A stretch of 64,000 bases of DNA, taken from Pseudomonas putida NBRC 14164. GTDB lineage: Bacteria > Pseudomonadota > Gammaproteobacteria > Pseudomonadales > Pseudomonadaceae. This document shows positions 17,136-24,931 of the stretch, piece by piece (the stretch's first letter is position 1; every line of letters begins with the position of its first letter). The stretch is from NCBI RefSeq assembly GCF_000412675.1, contig NC_021505.1, forward strand, positions 4,954,501-5,018,500, written 5' to 3'. The translations under genes were made by a program, and so were the position numbers. The notes beneath the pieces are model-generated. The model searched no databases and was not told the DNA's origin. It was given only the letters and a program-made list of their open reading frames with translations.

Positions 17136-18746
17136 ATGCAGAGAGCTTTCATCAAATCGCTACCACTACGCTTGGCCCTGGCCGCTCTGGTGCTCGGCGG
17201 CGCCACGCAGCTGGCAGCCAAACCGCTGGTGGTGTGTACCGAGGCCAGCCCGGAAGGGTTCGACGTTGTCCAGTACACCACCGCCGTCACCTTTGATGCT
17301 TCGGCCGAGACGCTCTTCAACCGCCTGGTCGACTTCAAGCCCGGCACCACTGACATCCAGCCAGCCCTGGCCGAGCGCTGGGATATCTCGCCAGACGGCC
17401 TGACCTACACCTTTCACCTGCGCCAAGGGGTGAAGTTCCACACCACCGACTACTTCAAGCCAACCCGCGACTTCAACGCCGACGACGTGTTGTGGAGCCT
17501 CAACCGCCAGCTGGACCCGAACCATCCGTGGCACGACAAGACCAGTGTCGGTTACCCGTATTTTGAAAGCATGGCCTTCAAAGAGCTGCTCAAGTCGGTG
17601 AAGAAGGCCGACGAGCGCACCGTGGTGATCACCCTTGCCCGCCCGGAAGCGCCCTTCCTGCATGACATGGCCATGGGTTTCACCTCGATCTACTCCGCCG
17701 AGTACGGCGACCAGTTGCTCAAGGCGGGTAAAACCGCTGAGCTGAACAGCAAGCCGATCGGCACCGGCGCGTTCATTTTCCAGCGCTACAACAAGGACGC
17801 GCAGGTGCGCTTCAAACCCAACCCGGACTACTTCCGCGGCAAACCGCCGGCCGACGCCCTGGTGTTCGCCATTACCACCGACAGCAACGTGCGCCTGCAA
17901 AAGCTGCGCGCCAATGAATGCCAGGTCGCCCTGTATCCCAAGCCGGATGACGTGCCATCGATCAAGACCGACCCGAAGCTCAAGGTCGCCGAAATCGAAG
18001 CTCTGGTCACCGGCTACATCGCCATGAATACCGAGCACAAATACCTCAGCGATGTACGCGTGCGCAAAGCCATCAATATGGCTTTCGACCGCCAGACCCA
18101 TGTTGACCAGCTGTTTGGCAATGGCAACGCGCTGGTGGGTGTGAACCCTTACCCGCCGACCATGCCTGGCTACAACGCTGCCAACCAGAACCCGCCCCGT
18201 GACCTCGCAAAAGCACGCGCCCTGCTCAAGGAAGCTGGCGTGCCGGACGGCACGGTGATGACGCTATTCACCCGCAACGGCGGCGGTATGACCAACCCCA
18301 ACCCTCGCTTATCTGCCGAAATGCTTCAGGCCGACCTGAAACAGATCGGCCTGAAGCTGGATATCCGCGTGATGGAGTGGGCCGAAATGCTGCGCCGCGC
18401 CAAGAAGGGCGAAGCCGACATGGTGTCCACCGGCTGGGCGGGCGACAACGGCGATCCAGACAACTTCCTCACCCCACTGCTTAGCTGCGACGCGGCCAAG
18501 ACCGGCGAGAACTACGCCCGCTGGTGCAACTCGAAATTCCAGGAACTGATCACCCGCGCCCGCGAGGTGGTCGACAACGAGGAGCTTGCAAGGCTCTATA
18601 GCGAGGCATTGAAGGTGTACGATGACGACCAACCCTGGATCAGCATGGCCCATCCAAAGATGTTCACCGCCATGCGTGACAACGTGGAGGGCTACGTGAT
18701 CAGCCCTCTGACCAACAATAACTTCGCCACCACCAAGGTGAAGTAG
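17136..18746 (+). CDS. dppA: Peptide ABC transporter binding protein DppA (paralogue 3)
   Basis: A 536-residue family-5 binding protein, more divergent than the first two (CTEASPEGFDVVQYTT at the mature start). The signal peptide is QRAFIKSLPLRLALAALVLG, ending at LAA. YTFHLRQGVKFHTTDYFKP and GWAGDNGDPDNFLTPLLSC are family marks. GGGAG about ten bases upstream supports ATG 17136. It is the copy closest to dppBCDF and so may be the principal partner of the permease. Confidence 0.95.
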   Translation: MQRAFIKSLPLRLALAALVLGGATQLAAKPLVVCTEASPEGFDVVQYTTAVTFDASAETLFNRLVDFKPGTTDIQPALAERWDISPDGLTYTFHLRQGVKFHTTDYFKPTRDFNADDVLWSLNRQLDPNHPWHDKTSVGYPYFESMAFKELLKSVKKADERTVVITLARPEAPFLHDMAMGFTSIYSAEYGDQLLKAGKTAELNSKPIGTGAFIFQRYNKDAQVRFKPNPDYFRGKPPADALVFAITTDSNVRLQKLRANECQVALYPKPDDVPSIKTDPKLKVAEIEALVTGYIAMNTEHKYLSDVRVRKAINMAFDRQTHVDQLFGNGNALVGVNPYPPTMPGYNAANQNPPRDLAKARALLKEAGVPDGTVMTLFTRNGGGMTNPNPRLSAEMLQADLKQIGLKLDIRVMEWAEMLRRAKKGEADMVSTGWAGDNGDPDNFLTPLLSCDAAKTGENYARWCNSKFQELITRAREVVDNEELARLYSEALKVYDDDQPWISMAHPKMFTAMRDNVEGYVISPLTNNNFATTKVK

Positions 18747-18756
18747 AACAACAACG

Positions 18757-18786
18757 ACCGCCGGCAACCCATACGGGAACCGGCGG
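18757..18786 (+). terminator. Hairpin between dppA3 and dppB
   Basis: CCGCCGG at 18758-18764 pairs with CCGGCGG at 18780-18786 around a 15-base loop. It sits where expression of abundant binding protein usually steps down to permease levels. Confidence 0.4.
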
Positions 18787-18837
18787 CACTGCCGTAGCGG
18801 GCTGATCGCCCCACGGCCTGATGAGGTAACCCCGACA

Positions 18838-19848
18838 ATGTTGAGTTTTATTGCCCGGCGCCTTGGCCTGTTGATACCGACCTTTTTCGGCATCACCTTG
18901 CTCACCTTTGCGCTCATACGCCTGATCCCCGGGGACCCGGTGGAAGTGATGATGGGCGAGCGCAGGGTCGACCCCGAAATGCACGCCCAGGCCATGGAGC
19001 GCCTGGGCCTTAACAAGCCGCTGCCGGTCCAGTACCTGGACTACGTCGGCAAGCTCGCCCAGGGTGACCTCGGGGAATCGCTGCGCACCCGCGAAAGCGT
19101 GTGGACCGAATTCCTCACGCTGTTCCCGGCCACCCTCGAACTGGCCTTCGCCGCCCTGCTGTTCGCCGGCATCGTCGGCCTGCTGGCCGGGGTGATCGCC
19201 GCGCTCAAGCGCGGTTCACTGTTCGACCACGGGGTCATGGGCATATCCCTGGCCGGCTACTCGATGCCGATCTTCTGGTGGGGCCTGATCCTGATCATGT
19301 TCTTCTCGGTAAGCCTGGGCTGGACCCCGGTGTCCGGGCGTATCGACCTGCTTTACGACATCGAGCCGAAGACCGGCTTCATGCTCATCGATACCCTGCT
19401 CAGCGACGAAGAAGGCGCGTTCAAGGACGCGGTGATGCACCTGATACTGCCAGCCATCGTGCTCGGCACCATCCCGCTGGCGGTAATCGCCCGCATGACC
19501 CGTTCGTCGATGCTTGAAGTGCTACGCGAAGACTACATCCGCACCGCTCGCGCCAAGGGCCTTTCGCCCGCCCGGGTGGTGTTCGTGCATGGCCTGCGCA
19601 ACGCCCTGATTCCGGTGCTCACGGTGTTCGGCCTGCAGGTCGGCACACTACTGGCCGGTGCGGTGCTGACCGAAACCATCTTTTCCTGGCCGGGCATCGG
19701 CAAGTGGCTGATCGAAGCCATCGGTGCCCGTGACTACCCCGTGGTCCAGAACGGCATCCTGTTGATTGCCTGCCTGGTGATCCTGGTCAACTTCGTCGTG
19801 GACATCCTCTACGGCCTGGCCAACCCACGCATCCGTCATCAGCGCTGA
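18838..19848 (+). CDS. dppB: Dipeptide ABC transporter permease DppB
   Basis: A 336-residue inner-membrane subunit with six helices. It begins LSFIARRLGLLIPTFFGITL and carries the N-terminal RLIPGDPVEVMMGE periplasmic segment. The EAA loop (EDYIRTARAKGLSPARVVF), which docks onto the ATPases, is near residue 235. Length and order are as in DppB/OppB. It pairs with DppC ten bases downstream. Confidence 0.96.
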   Translation: MLSFIARRLGLLIPTFFGITLLTFALIRLIPGDPVEVMMGERRVDPEMHAQAMERLGLNKPLPVQYLDYVGKLAQGDLGESLRTRESVWTEFLTLFPATLELAFAALLFAGIVGLLAGVIAALKRGSLFDHGVMGISLAGYSMPIFWWGLILIMFFSVSLGWTPVSGRIDLLYDIEPKTGFMLIDTLLSDEEGAFKDAVMHLILPAIVLGTIPLAVIARMTRSSMLEVLREDYIRTARAKGLSPARVVFVHGLRNALIPVLTVFGLQVGTLLAGAVLTETIFSWPGIGKWLIEAIGARDYPVVQNGILLIACLVILVNFVVDILYGLANPRIRHQR

Positions 19849-19858
19849 GGCCTTTGCC

Positions 19859-20785
19859 ATGACTAGCCCGATTGCAAAATCCGTGTCGCCGGCCAGCCCG
19901 GTGGACCAGAGCCTGCTCTACCCCTCGCCGTACAAAGAATTCTGGCAAGCCTTTGCGCGCAACAAAGGCGCAGTGATGGGCCTGGCCTTCATGTGCCTGG
20001 TGGTGTTCTGCGCACTGTTCGCGCCATGGGTTGCCCCCCATGACCCGAGCGAGCAGTACCGCGACTTCCTGCTGACCCCGCCGGTATGGCTCGAAGGCGG
20101 GACCTGGCAGTTCATCCTCGGCACCGACGAACTGGGCCGCGACCTGCTATCGCGCTTGATCCAGGGGGCGCGGCTGTCGCTGCTGATCGGCCTGTCGTCG
20201 GTGGTGATGTCGCTGATCCCGGGCATCCTGCTGGGCCTGCTGGCCGGCTTCTTCCCGCAAATCCTCGGCCCGTCGATCATGCGCCTGATGGACGTGATGC
20301 TGGCCCTGCCCTCCCTGCTGCTGGCCGTGGCCATCGTCGCCATCCTCGGCCCAGGCCTGATCAATACGGTGATCGCCATCGCCATCGTCTCCCTGCCCTC
20401 CTACGTGCGCCTTACCCGGGCTGCGGTGATGGTCGAACTGAACCGCGACTACGTCACCGCCGCACGCCTGGCCGGCGCCGGGCTGCCACGGCTGATGTTC
20501 GTCACCGTGCTGCCCAACTGCATGGCACCGCTGATCGTGCAGGCCACCCTCAGCTTCTCCTCGGCGATCCTCGACGCTGCCGCCCTGGGCTTCCTCGGCC
20601 TGGGCGTGCAACCGCCGACCCCGGAGTGGGGCACCATGCTGGCTTCGGCCCGTGACTACATCGAGCGTGCCTGGTGGGTGGTGAGCCTGCCCGGCCTGAC
20701 CATTCTGCTCAGTGTGCTGGCAATCAACCTGATGGGCGACGGCCTGCGCGATGCGCTGGACCCGAAACTCAAGAACGCCGCCTGA
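19859..20785 (+). CDS. dppC: Dipeptide ABC transporter permease DppC
   Basis: A 308-residue permease of the OppC type. The N-terminal cytoplasmic segment SPYKEFWQAFARNKGAVMG leads into the first helix. The periplasmic FILGTDELGRDLLSRLIQGA motif and the EAA loop (NRDYVTAARLAGAGLPRLMF) are present. It forms the channel with DppB. ATG 19859 lies soon after the dppB stop. dppD begins ten bases after the stop. Confidence 0.96.
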   Translation: MTSPIAKSVSPASPVDQSLLYPSPYKEFWQAFARNKGAVMGLAFMCLVVFCALFAPWVAPHDPSEQYRDFLLTPPVWLEGGTWQFILGTDELGRDLLSRLIQGARLSLLIGLSSVVMSLIPGILLGLLAGFFPQILGPSIMRLMDVMLALPSLLLAVAIVAILGPGLINTVIAIAIVSLPSYVRLTRAAVMVELNRDYVTAARLAGAGLPRLMFVTVLPNCMAPLIVQATLSFSSAILDAAALGFLGLGVQPPTPEWGTMLASARDYIERAWWVVSLPGLTILLSVLAINLMGDGLRDALDPKLKNAA

Positions 20786-20795
20786 GGAGAACGCC

Positions 20796-21764
20796 ATGTC
20801 ACTGTTGCAGATCAAAAACCTGAATGTGCGCTTCGGCGATGCCAATGCGGTACCCGTGGTCGATGGCCTGGACCTGTCGGTGGACGCCGGCGAAATCCTG
20901 GCCATCGTCGGCGAATCCGGCTCGGGCAAATCCGTGACCATGATGGCCTTGATGGGCCTGATCGACGCCCCCGGGCGCATCACCGCCGACACCCTCAGCT
21001 TCGACGGCACCGACATGCTCAAGCTCAGCGGCCGCCAGCGGCGCAAGGTAGTGGGCAAGGACATCGCCATGGTCTTCCAGGACCCGATGACCGCGCTCAA
21101 CCCCAGCTATACCGTGGGCTACCAGATCGAAGAAGTGCTGCGCCAGCACCTGGGCCTCAAGGGCAAAGCCGCGCGCCAGCGTGCCCTTGAGCTGTTGAAA
21201 AAGGTCGAGATCCCGGCAGCCGAAAGCCGCCTGGACGCCTACCCGCACCAGTTGTCTGGCGGCATGAGCCAGCGCGTGGCGATTGCCATGGCCATTGCCG
21301 GCGAGCCCAAGCTGCTGATCGCAGACGAGCCGACCACCGCGCTGGACGTGACCATCCAGGCGCAGATCATGGAGCTGCTGGTCAACCTGCAGAAGGAGCG
21401 CAACATGGCGCTTATCCTGATCACCCACGACCTTGCCGTGGTCGCCGAAACGGCAAGGCGGGTATGCGTGATGTACGCAGGCGAAGCCGTCGAAGTGGGC
21501 CAGGTGCCGACGCTGTTCGACGTGCCCGCCCACCCTTACAGCGAAGCCTTGCTGGCGGCGATCCCCGAGCACAGCATCGGCGCCGAGCGCCTGGCCACCC
21601 TGCCCGGCATTGTCCCCGGCCGCTACGACCGCCCGGTCGGCTGCCTGTTGTCGCCGCGCTGCCCCTACGTGCAGGACAACTGCCGGCGCCAGCGCCCGCC
21701 TCTCGATCCTCAGGCCCACAGCCTGGTGCGTTGCTTCTATCCGCTGAACCAGGAGGTGGCGTGA
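20796..21764 (+). CDS. dppD: Dipeptide ABC transporter ATP-binding protein DppD
   Basis: A 322-residue ATPase. Walker A is GESGSGKS, the signature is LSGGMSQRVAIAM and Walker B is LLIADEPTTALD. The C-terminal oligopeptide/dipeptide domain contains GCLLSPRCPYVQDNC, a cysteine cluster like the Fe-S site seen in some DppD proteins. Start at ATG 20796 (SLLQIKNLNVRFGD) with GAGGAG upstream. The TGA stop overlaps the dppF ATG (TGATG). Confidence 0.96.
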   Translation: MSLLQIKNLNVRFGDANAVPVVDGLDLSVDAGEILAIVGESGSGKSVTMMALMGLIDAPGRITADTLSFDGTDMLKLSGRQRRKVVGKDIAMVFQDPMTALNPSYTVGYQIEEVLRQHLGLKGKAARQRALELLKKVEIPAAESRLDAYPHQLSGGMSQRVAIAMAIAGEPKLLIADEPTTALDVTIQAQIMELLVNLQKERNMALILITHDLAVVAETARRVCVMYAGEAVEVGQVPTLFDVPAHPYSEALLAAIPEHSIGAERLATLPGIVPGRYDRPVGCLLSPRCPYVQDNCRRQRPPLDPQAHSLVRCFYPLNQEVA

Positions 21765-22732
21765 TGGCCGTCGTTCTATCTGCCCGGGACCTCACTCGGC
21801 ATTACGAAGTCTCCCGCGGGCTGTTCAAAGGCCACGCCCTGGTCCGCGCACTGAATGGCGTGTCGTTCGAACTGGAAGCCGGCAAGACCCTGGCGGTGGT
21901 CGGCGAGTCCGGCTGCGGCAAGTCGACCCTGGCCCGAGCCCTGACCCTCATCGAAGAACCGTCGTCCGGTTCGCTGCAAATCGCCGGTACCGAGGTGACA
22001 GGCGCCAGCAAGGCGCAGCGCAAGCAACTGCGCCGCGATGTGCAAATGGTGTTCCAGAGCCCTTACGCCTCGCTTAACCCACGGCAGAAGATTGGCGACC
22101 AGCTGGCTGAACCGCTGGTGATCAATACCTCGCTGAACAAGGCCGAGCGGCGCGAGAAGGTACAAAAAATGATGGAGCAGGTGGGCCTGCGCCCCGAGCA
22201 TTACCAGCGCTACCCGCACATGTTCTCCGGGGGCCAGCGCCAGCGCATTGCCCTGGCACGGGCGATGATGCTGCAGCCAAAAGTGCTGGTGGCGGACGAG
22301 CCGACCTCGGCGCTGGACGTGTCGATCCAGGCACAGGTGCTAAACCTGTTCATGGACTTGCAGAAGGAATTCGACACCGCCTACGTGTTCATCTCGCACA
22401 ACCTGGCGGTGGTGCGACATGTGGCCGATCACGTGCTGGTGATGTACCTGGGGCGCCCGGTGGAAATGGGGGCCAAGGATGATATCTACGAGAAACCGCT
22501 GCATCCCTACACCCAGGCGCTGCTGTCGGCGACGCCAGCCATTCATCCCGACCCGCTGAAGCCGAAGATCCGCATTGTCGGGGAGCTGCCCAACCCGCTG
22601 AATCCACCGGATGGGTGCGCGTTTCACAAGCGTTGCCCGTACGCGACTGAGCGGTGTGCCAAGGAGGTGCCGGCGTTACGGCAGGTGAGTAGCCGGCAGG
22701 TGGCTTGCCACTATGCCGAGCAGTTCCTGTAG
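21764..22732 (+). CDS. dppF: Dipeptide ABC transporter ATP-binding protein DppF
   Basis: A 322-residue ATPase forming the heterodimer with DppD. Walker A is GESGCGKS, signature SGGQRQRIALARAM and Walker B VLVADEPTSALD. The C-terminus has the peptide-transporter cysteine motif GCAFHKRCPYATERC. The start at ATG 21764 overlaps the dppD stop by one base and has AGGAGG upstream, indicating coupled translation. The frame is open further upstream, but only in the shadow of dppD. It is the last gene of the dpp operon. Confidence 0.96.
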   Translation: MAVVLSARDLTRHYEVSRGLFKGHALVRALNGVSFELEAGKTLAVVGESGCGKSTLARALTLIEEPSSGSLQIAGTEVTGASKAQRKQLRRDVQMVFQSPYASLNPRQKIGDQLAEPLVINTSLNKAERREKVQKMMEQVGLRPEHYQRYPHMFSGGQRQRIALARAMMLQPKVLVADEPTSALDVSIQAQVLNLFMDLQKEFDTAYVFISHNLAVVRHVADHVLVMYLGRPVEMGAKDDIYEKPLHPYTQALLSATPAIHPDPLKPKIRIVGELPNPLNPPDGCAFHKRCPYATERCAKEVPALRQVSSRQVACHYAEQFL

Positions 22733-22760
22733 ATGACCGGGGGCGCTTTGCGCCCCATTC

Positions 22761-22838
22761 GCAGCACAAGGCTGCTCCTGCAAGAGATCGCGATAACAGG
22801 GGATATCGCGGTCGTCTGCAGGAGCAGCCTTGTGCTGC
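22761..22838. repeat. Long palindrome (REP-like) after dppF
   Basis: A 22-base arm starting GCAGCACAAGGCTGCTCC (22761-22782) is repeated inverted at 22817-22838. The inner sequence is also nearly self-complementary (CGCGATA/TATCGCG), leaving a loop of about eight bases. Outer GGGCGCTTTGCGCCC and GGGCCGCAAAGCGGCCC minor palindromes flank it. It can serve as the dpp terminator. Confidence 0.75.
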
Positions 22839-22865
22839 GAAAGGGCCGCAAAGCGGCCCTCTCGG

Positions 22866-22940
22866 TCAATGCATGAAAATGGCGATGAGGATGATCACCG
22901 GGATCGGTACCCCAAGCATCCAGAGCAGTATCGAGCGCAT
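22866..22940 (-). CDS. 24-residue hydrophobic membrane microprotein
   Basis: A short open frame encoding MRSILLWMLGVPIP followed by VIILIAIFMH, then TGA. It has AAGGAG seven bases before the ATG. Almost the whole peptide is one hydrophobic helix with a charged start, so an inner-membrane microprotein is likely. It starts 15 bases after the stop of the membrane protein upstream on the same strand and is probably co-transcribed with it. I recall similar tiny proteins annotated as hypothetical in Pseudomonas, but their function is not known to me. Confidence 0.72.
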   Translation of the reverse strand: MRSILLWMLGVPIPVIILIAIFMH

Positions 22941-22955
22941 GTCAGTTCTCCTTGC

Positions 22956-23855
22956 TTAACGTTGAATGGTGCGATGTGCGACGTATTCGCCTTCCAGCCA
23001 CTGCACCTGGTCACGACGGCGACCACCGTAGAGCGCTGCAAGGCTGGCAAAGAAGGCGCCACACAGCAGCGCGACGAAGGTCCACAATGCTGTCCAGGCA
23101 GCTACTTTGGCGGCGGTATCAGCAGCTTGCTTGGCCTGCACTTTCAGCTGTTGCACCTGGGCCATCACCTGATCGACACGGGCTTCGGCCTCGGCTTGGG
23201 TCAGACGGGTGCGCTGGGCCACCAGTTGCGCCAGGTACGTGCGGTCCTCGGCAGGCAGCGCACCATCGCTGGCAACGCCTTTGGCCAGGATGCGGGCGGC
23301 CACGCCGTTTGCTGCATCTTCGCTCACGGGTGCAGGGCCATCGCCACGGAACAGGCTATCGACGAAATAGCCCATCGAATCGTTGTTGTCACCGGACGCC
23401 GCCGCACCACCGGCAGCCGCCGATACTGTGGCCGCCTGCGAAGCCGCGCTGGCACCAGCGCCCACCAGGTTGCCCGCAGCGCCCAGCACCAGCATGGCCG
23501 TAACCAGGGTGGCTACAGCCCAGGACAGGAAGCCATGCGCGGTATCGCGGAAATACACTTCATCGCCATGCAAGTTGGCCCATTTCACCCGCAACCGACC
23601 GGCAATGTAGCCGCCCAGGCCCGAAGCGATGATCTGCGTCAGCAGCAGCCATACGATGGTGGAAATGCCCAGGGCCTTGGCACTGGCCCCCTCGTCTGCC
23701 CAAGGGGACGTGGCTGCGAAGCCCAGCCCTGCACCAAGGACCACCAGGATCAGGGACAAGGCAGCTGCGGTAGCGGCGCCAGCGAAAATCGCAGCCCAGG
23801 AAACACCTGAGCGGCTTTGTGAATCGACAGCGGGATAGTCGGCAGGGGTGATCAT
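22956..23855 (-). CDS. Four-helix membrane protein of unknown function
   Basis: A 299-residue protein that I do not recognise functionally. Hydrophobic segments lie at about 18-48 (VSWAAIFAGAATAAALSLIL), 64-88, 108-134 and 252-278. Between helices 3 and 4 is a soluble, Ala-rich stretch with many charged residues that may form a coiled coil (about 205-250, RLTQAEAEARVDQVMAQVQQ). The N-terminus ADYPAVDSQSRSGVSWAAI is cytoplasmic-like. It is followed by the 24-residue microprotein. Envelope stress or a structural role is possible but not shown. Confidence 0.8.
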   Translation of the reverse strand: MITPADYPAVDSQSRSGVSWAAIFAGAATAAALSLILVVLGAGLGFAATSPWADEGASAKALGISTIVWLLLTQIIASGLGGYIAGRLRVKWANLHGDEVYFRDTAHGFLSWAVATLVTAMLVLGAAGNLVGAGASAASQAATVSAAAGGAAASGDNNDSMGYFVDSLFRGDGPAPVSEDAANGVAARILAKGVASDGALPAEDRTYLAQLVAQRTRLTQAEAEARVDQVMAQVQQLKVQAKQAADTAAKVAAWTALWTFVALLCGAFFASLAALYGGRRRDQVQWLEGEYVAHRTIQR

Positions 23856-24066
23856 GATGTTTTCGCCTTAAGTGGTTAGCGACAAGTCCATTCGCGCAGT
23901 AACCATTGCAGCGGCTGTGCCATTTGAGACAAAAAATTACACCCTTATAAAACAATGAGTTAGAAATAGCGGTTCGTTCAGAATCGTGCAAATTGCGCGA
24001 CTTGGCGCTGTGCATCAGGTGTTCTGCATTCTTGTAGCAAGCTTTGCGGCGAGGCATCATTCACCC

Positions 24067-24867
24067 ATGACGCTCCCCGATGGCCCCGCCCAGACCCCGA
24101 TTACCGCCGACACGGTGCTGCGCTACCACCTGTGCTGGAAGCATCGCGACCTCGACGGCGTCATTGCGCTTTACCACCCCGACATCCAGTACCACGACTT
24201 CTTCCAGAACCGCGTGCTTGGCTACGTTGAGTTGCGCGACTACGTGCGCGCCTGCCTGCCCCATGAAGCCGGCGAAGATATCGTTCACAGCGACCGCATC
24301 CGCGTCGATGGCTGCACCGCGTTCATCCAGTACCAGGTCACCGTCCAGGGCGGTGACGGCTTGGTGGCGTTCCAGTCCAGCGAGGCGATCACCGTCAAGG
24401 ACGGGCTGATCTGGCGGGTCAACGAATACGCCACGCTGGTTCGCCAGAACGGCAGCGGGCATGGCCGCAGCGGCCCGCGCCCGGCCACCAGTCGCCTGGG
24501 CCTGTCGCCGCGGCAGCTGTCGACCATGGCCCAGGACCTGGAGCACTACTTCCAGCGCCAGCGCCCCTACCTGGACCCGGAGCTGGACCTGCAGCAGGTG
24601 GCCGACGCCAGCGGCTACAGCCGCAACCAGATTTCCTACCTGCTGAACCAGGTGCTCGGGCAAAGCTTCTACCGCTACGTCAACCAGGCCCGCCTGCAGC
24701 ACCTGATGGCCAGCCTCGACGACGACAGCGTCGAGGCGACGATCGACGAGCTGGCGTTCAGCGCCGGTTTCAACTCGCTGTCGGCGTTCTACAAGTGCTT
24801 CCGCGAACACACCGGGCTCACGCCCAAGGCCTACCTCAAGCAAATTTCTCTGCGTGCACGCACGTAA
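24067..24867 (+). CDS. AraC-family regulator with N-terminal SnoaL-like domain
   Basis: A 266-residue protein with an unusual layout. Residues about 10-125 form a SnoaL/NTF2-like fold (HRDLDGVIALYHPDIQYHDF and the strand LIWRVNEYATLVRQ), a cone-shaped pocket that can bind a small ligand. After a linker, residues 155-260 are an AraC-type double helix-turn-helix (LQQVADASGYSRNQISYLL; IDELAFSAGFNSLSAFYKC). It probably activates the oxidase/cupin/potF-like genes downstream in response to their substrate. The start at ATG 24067 follows the domain boundary; the frame is open upstream to 23986 without a better site. Confidence 0.87.
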   Translation: MTLPDGPAQTPITADTVLRYHLCWKHRDLDGVIALYHPDIQYHDFFQNRVLGYVELRDYVRACLPHEAGEDIVHSDRIRVDGCTAFIQYQVTVQGGDGLVAFQSSEAITVKDGLIWRVNEYATLVRQNGSGHGRSGPRPATSRLGLSPRQLSTMAQDLEHYFQRQRPYLDPELDLQQVADASGYSRNQISYLLNQVLGQSFYRYVNQARLQHLMASLDDDSVEATIDELAFSAGFNSLSAFYKCFREHTGLTPKAYLKQISLRART

Positions 24868-24931
24868 GACAGCCACTGGCTGACAGCACTAGGATCGCCC
24901 ACAGACCTTGACCGATGTGGAGCCGAACCCG

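Noticed and set aside
22830..23810. 326-codon plus-strand frame opposite the four-helix membrane protein
   Set aside because: The minus-strand gene has clear helices, a proper start and a co-directional partner; the plus product has no domain features.
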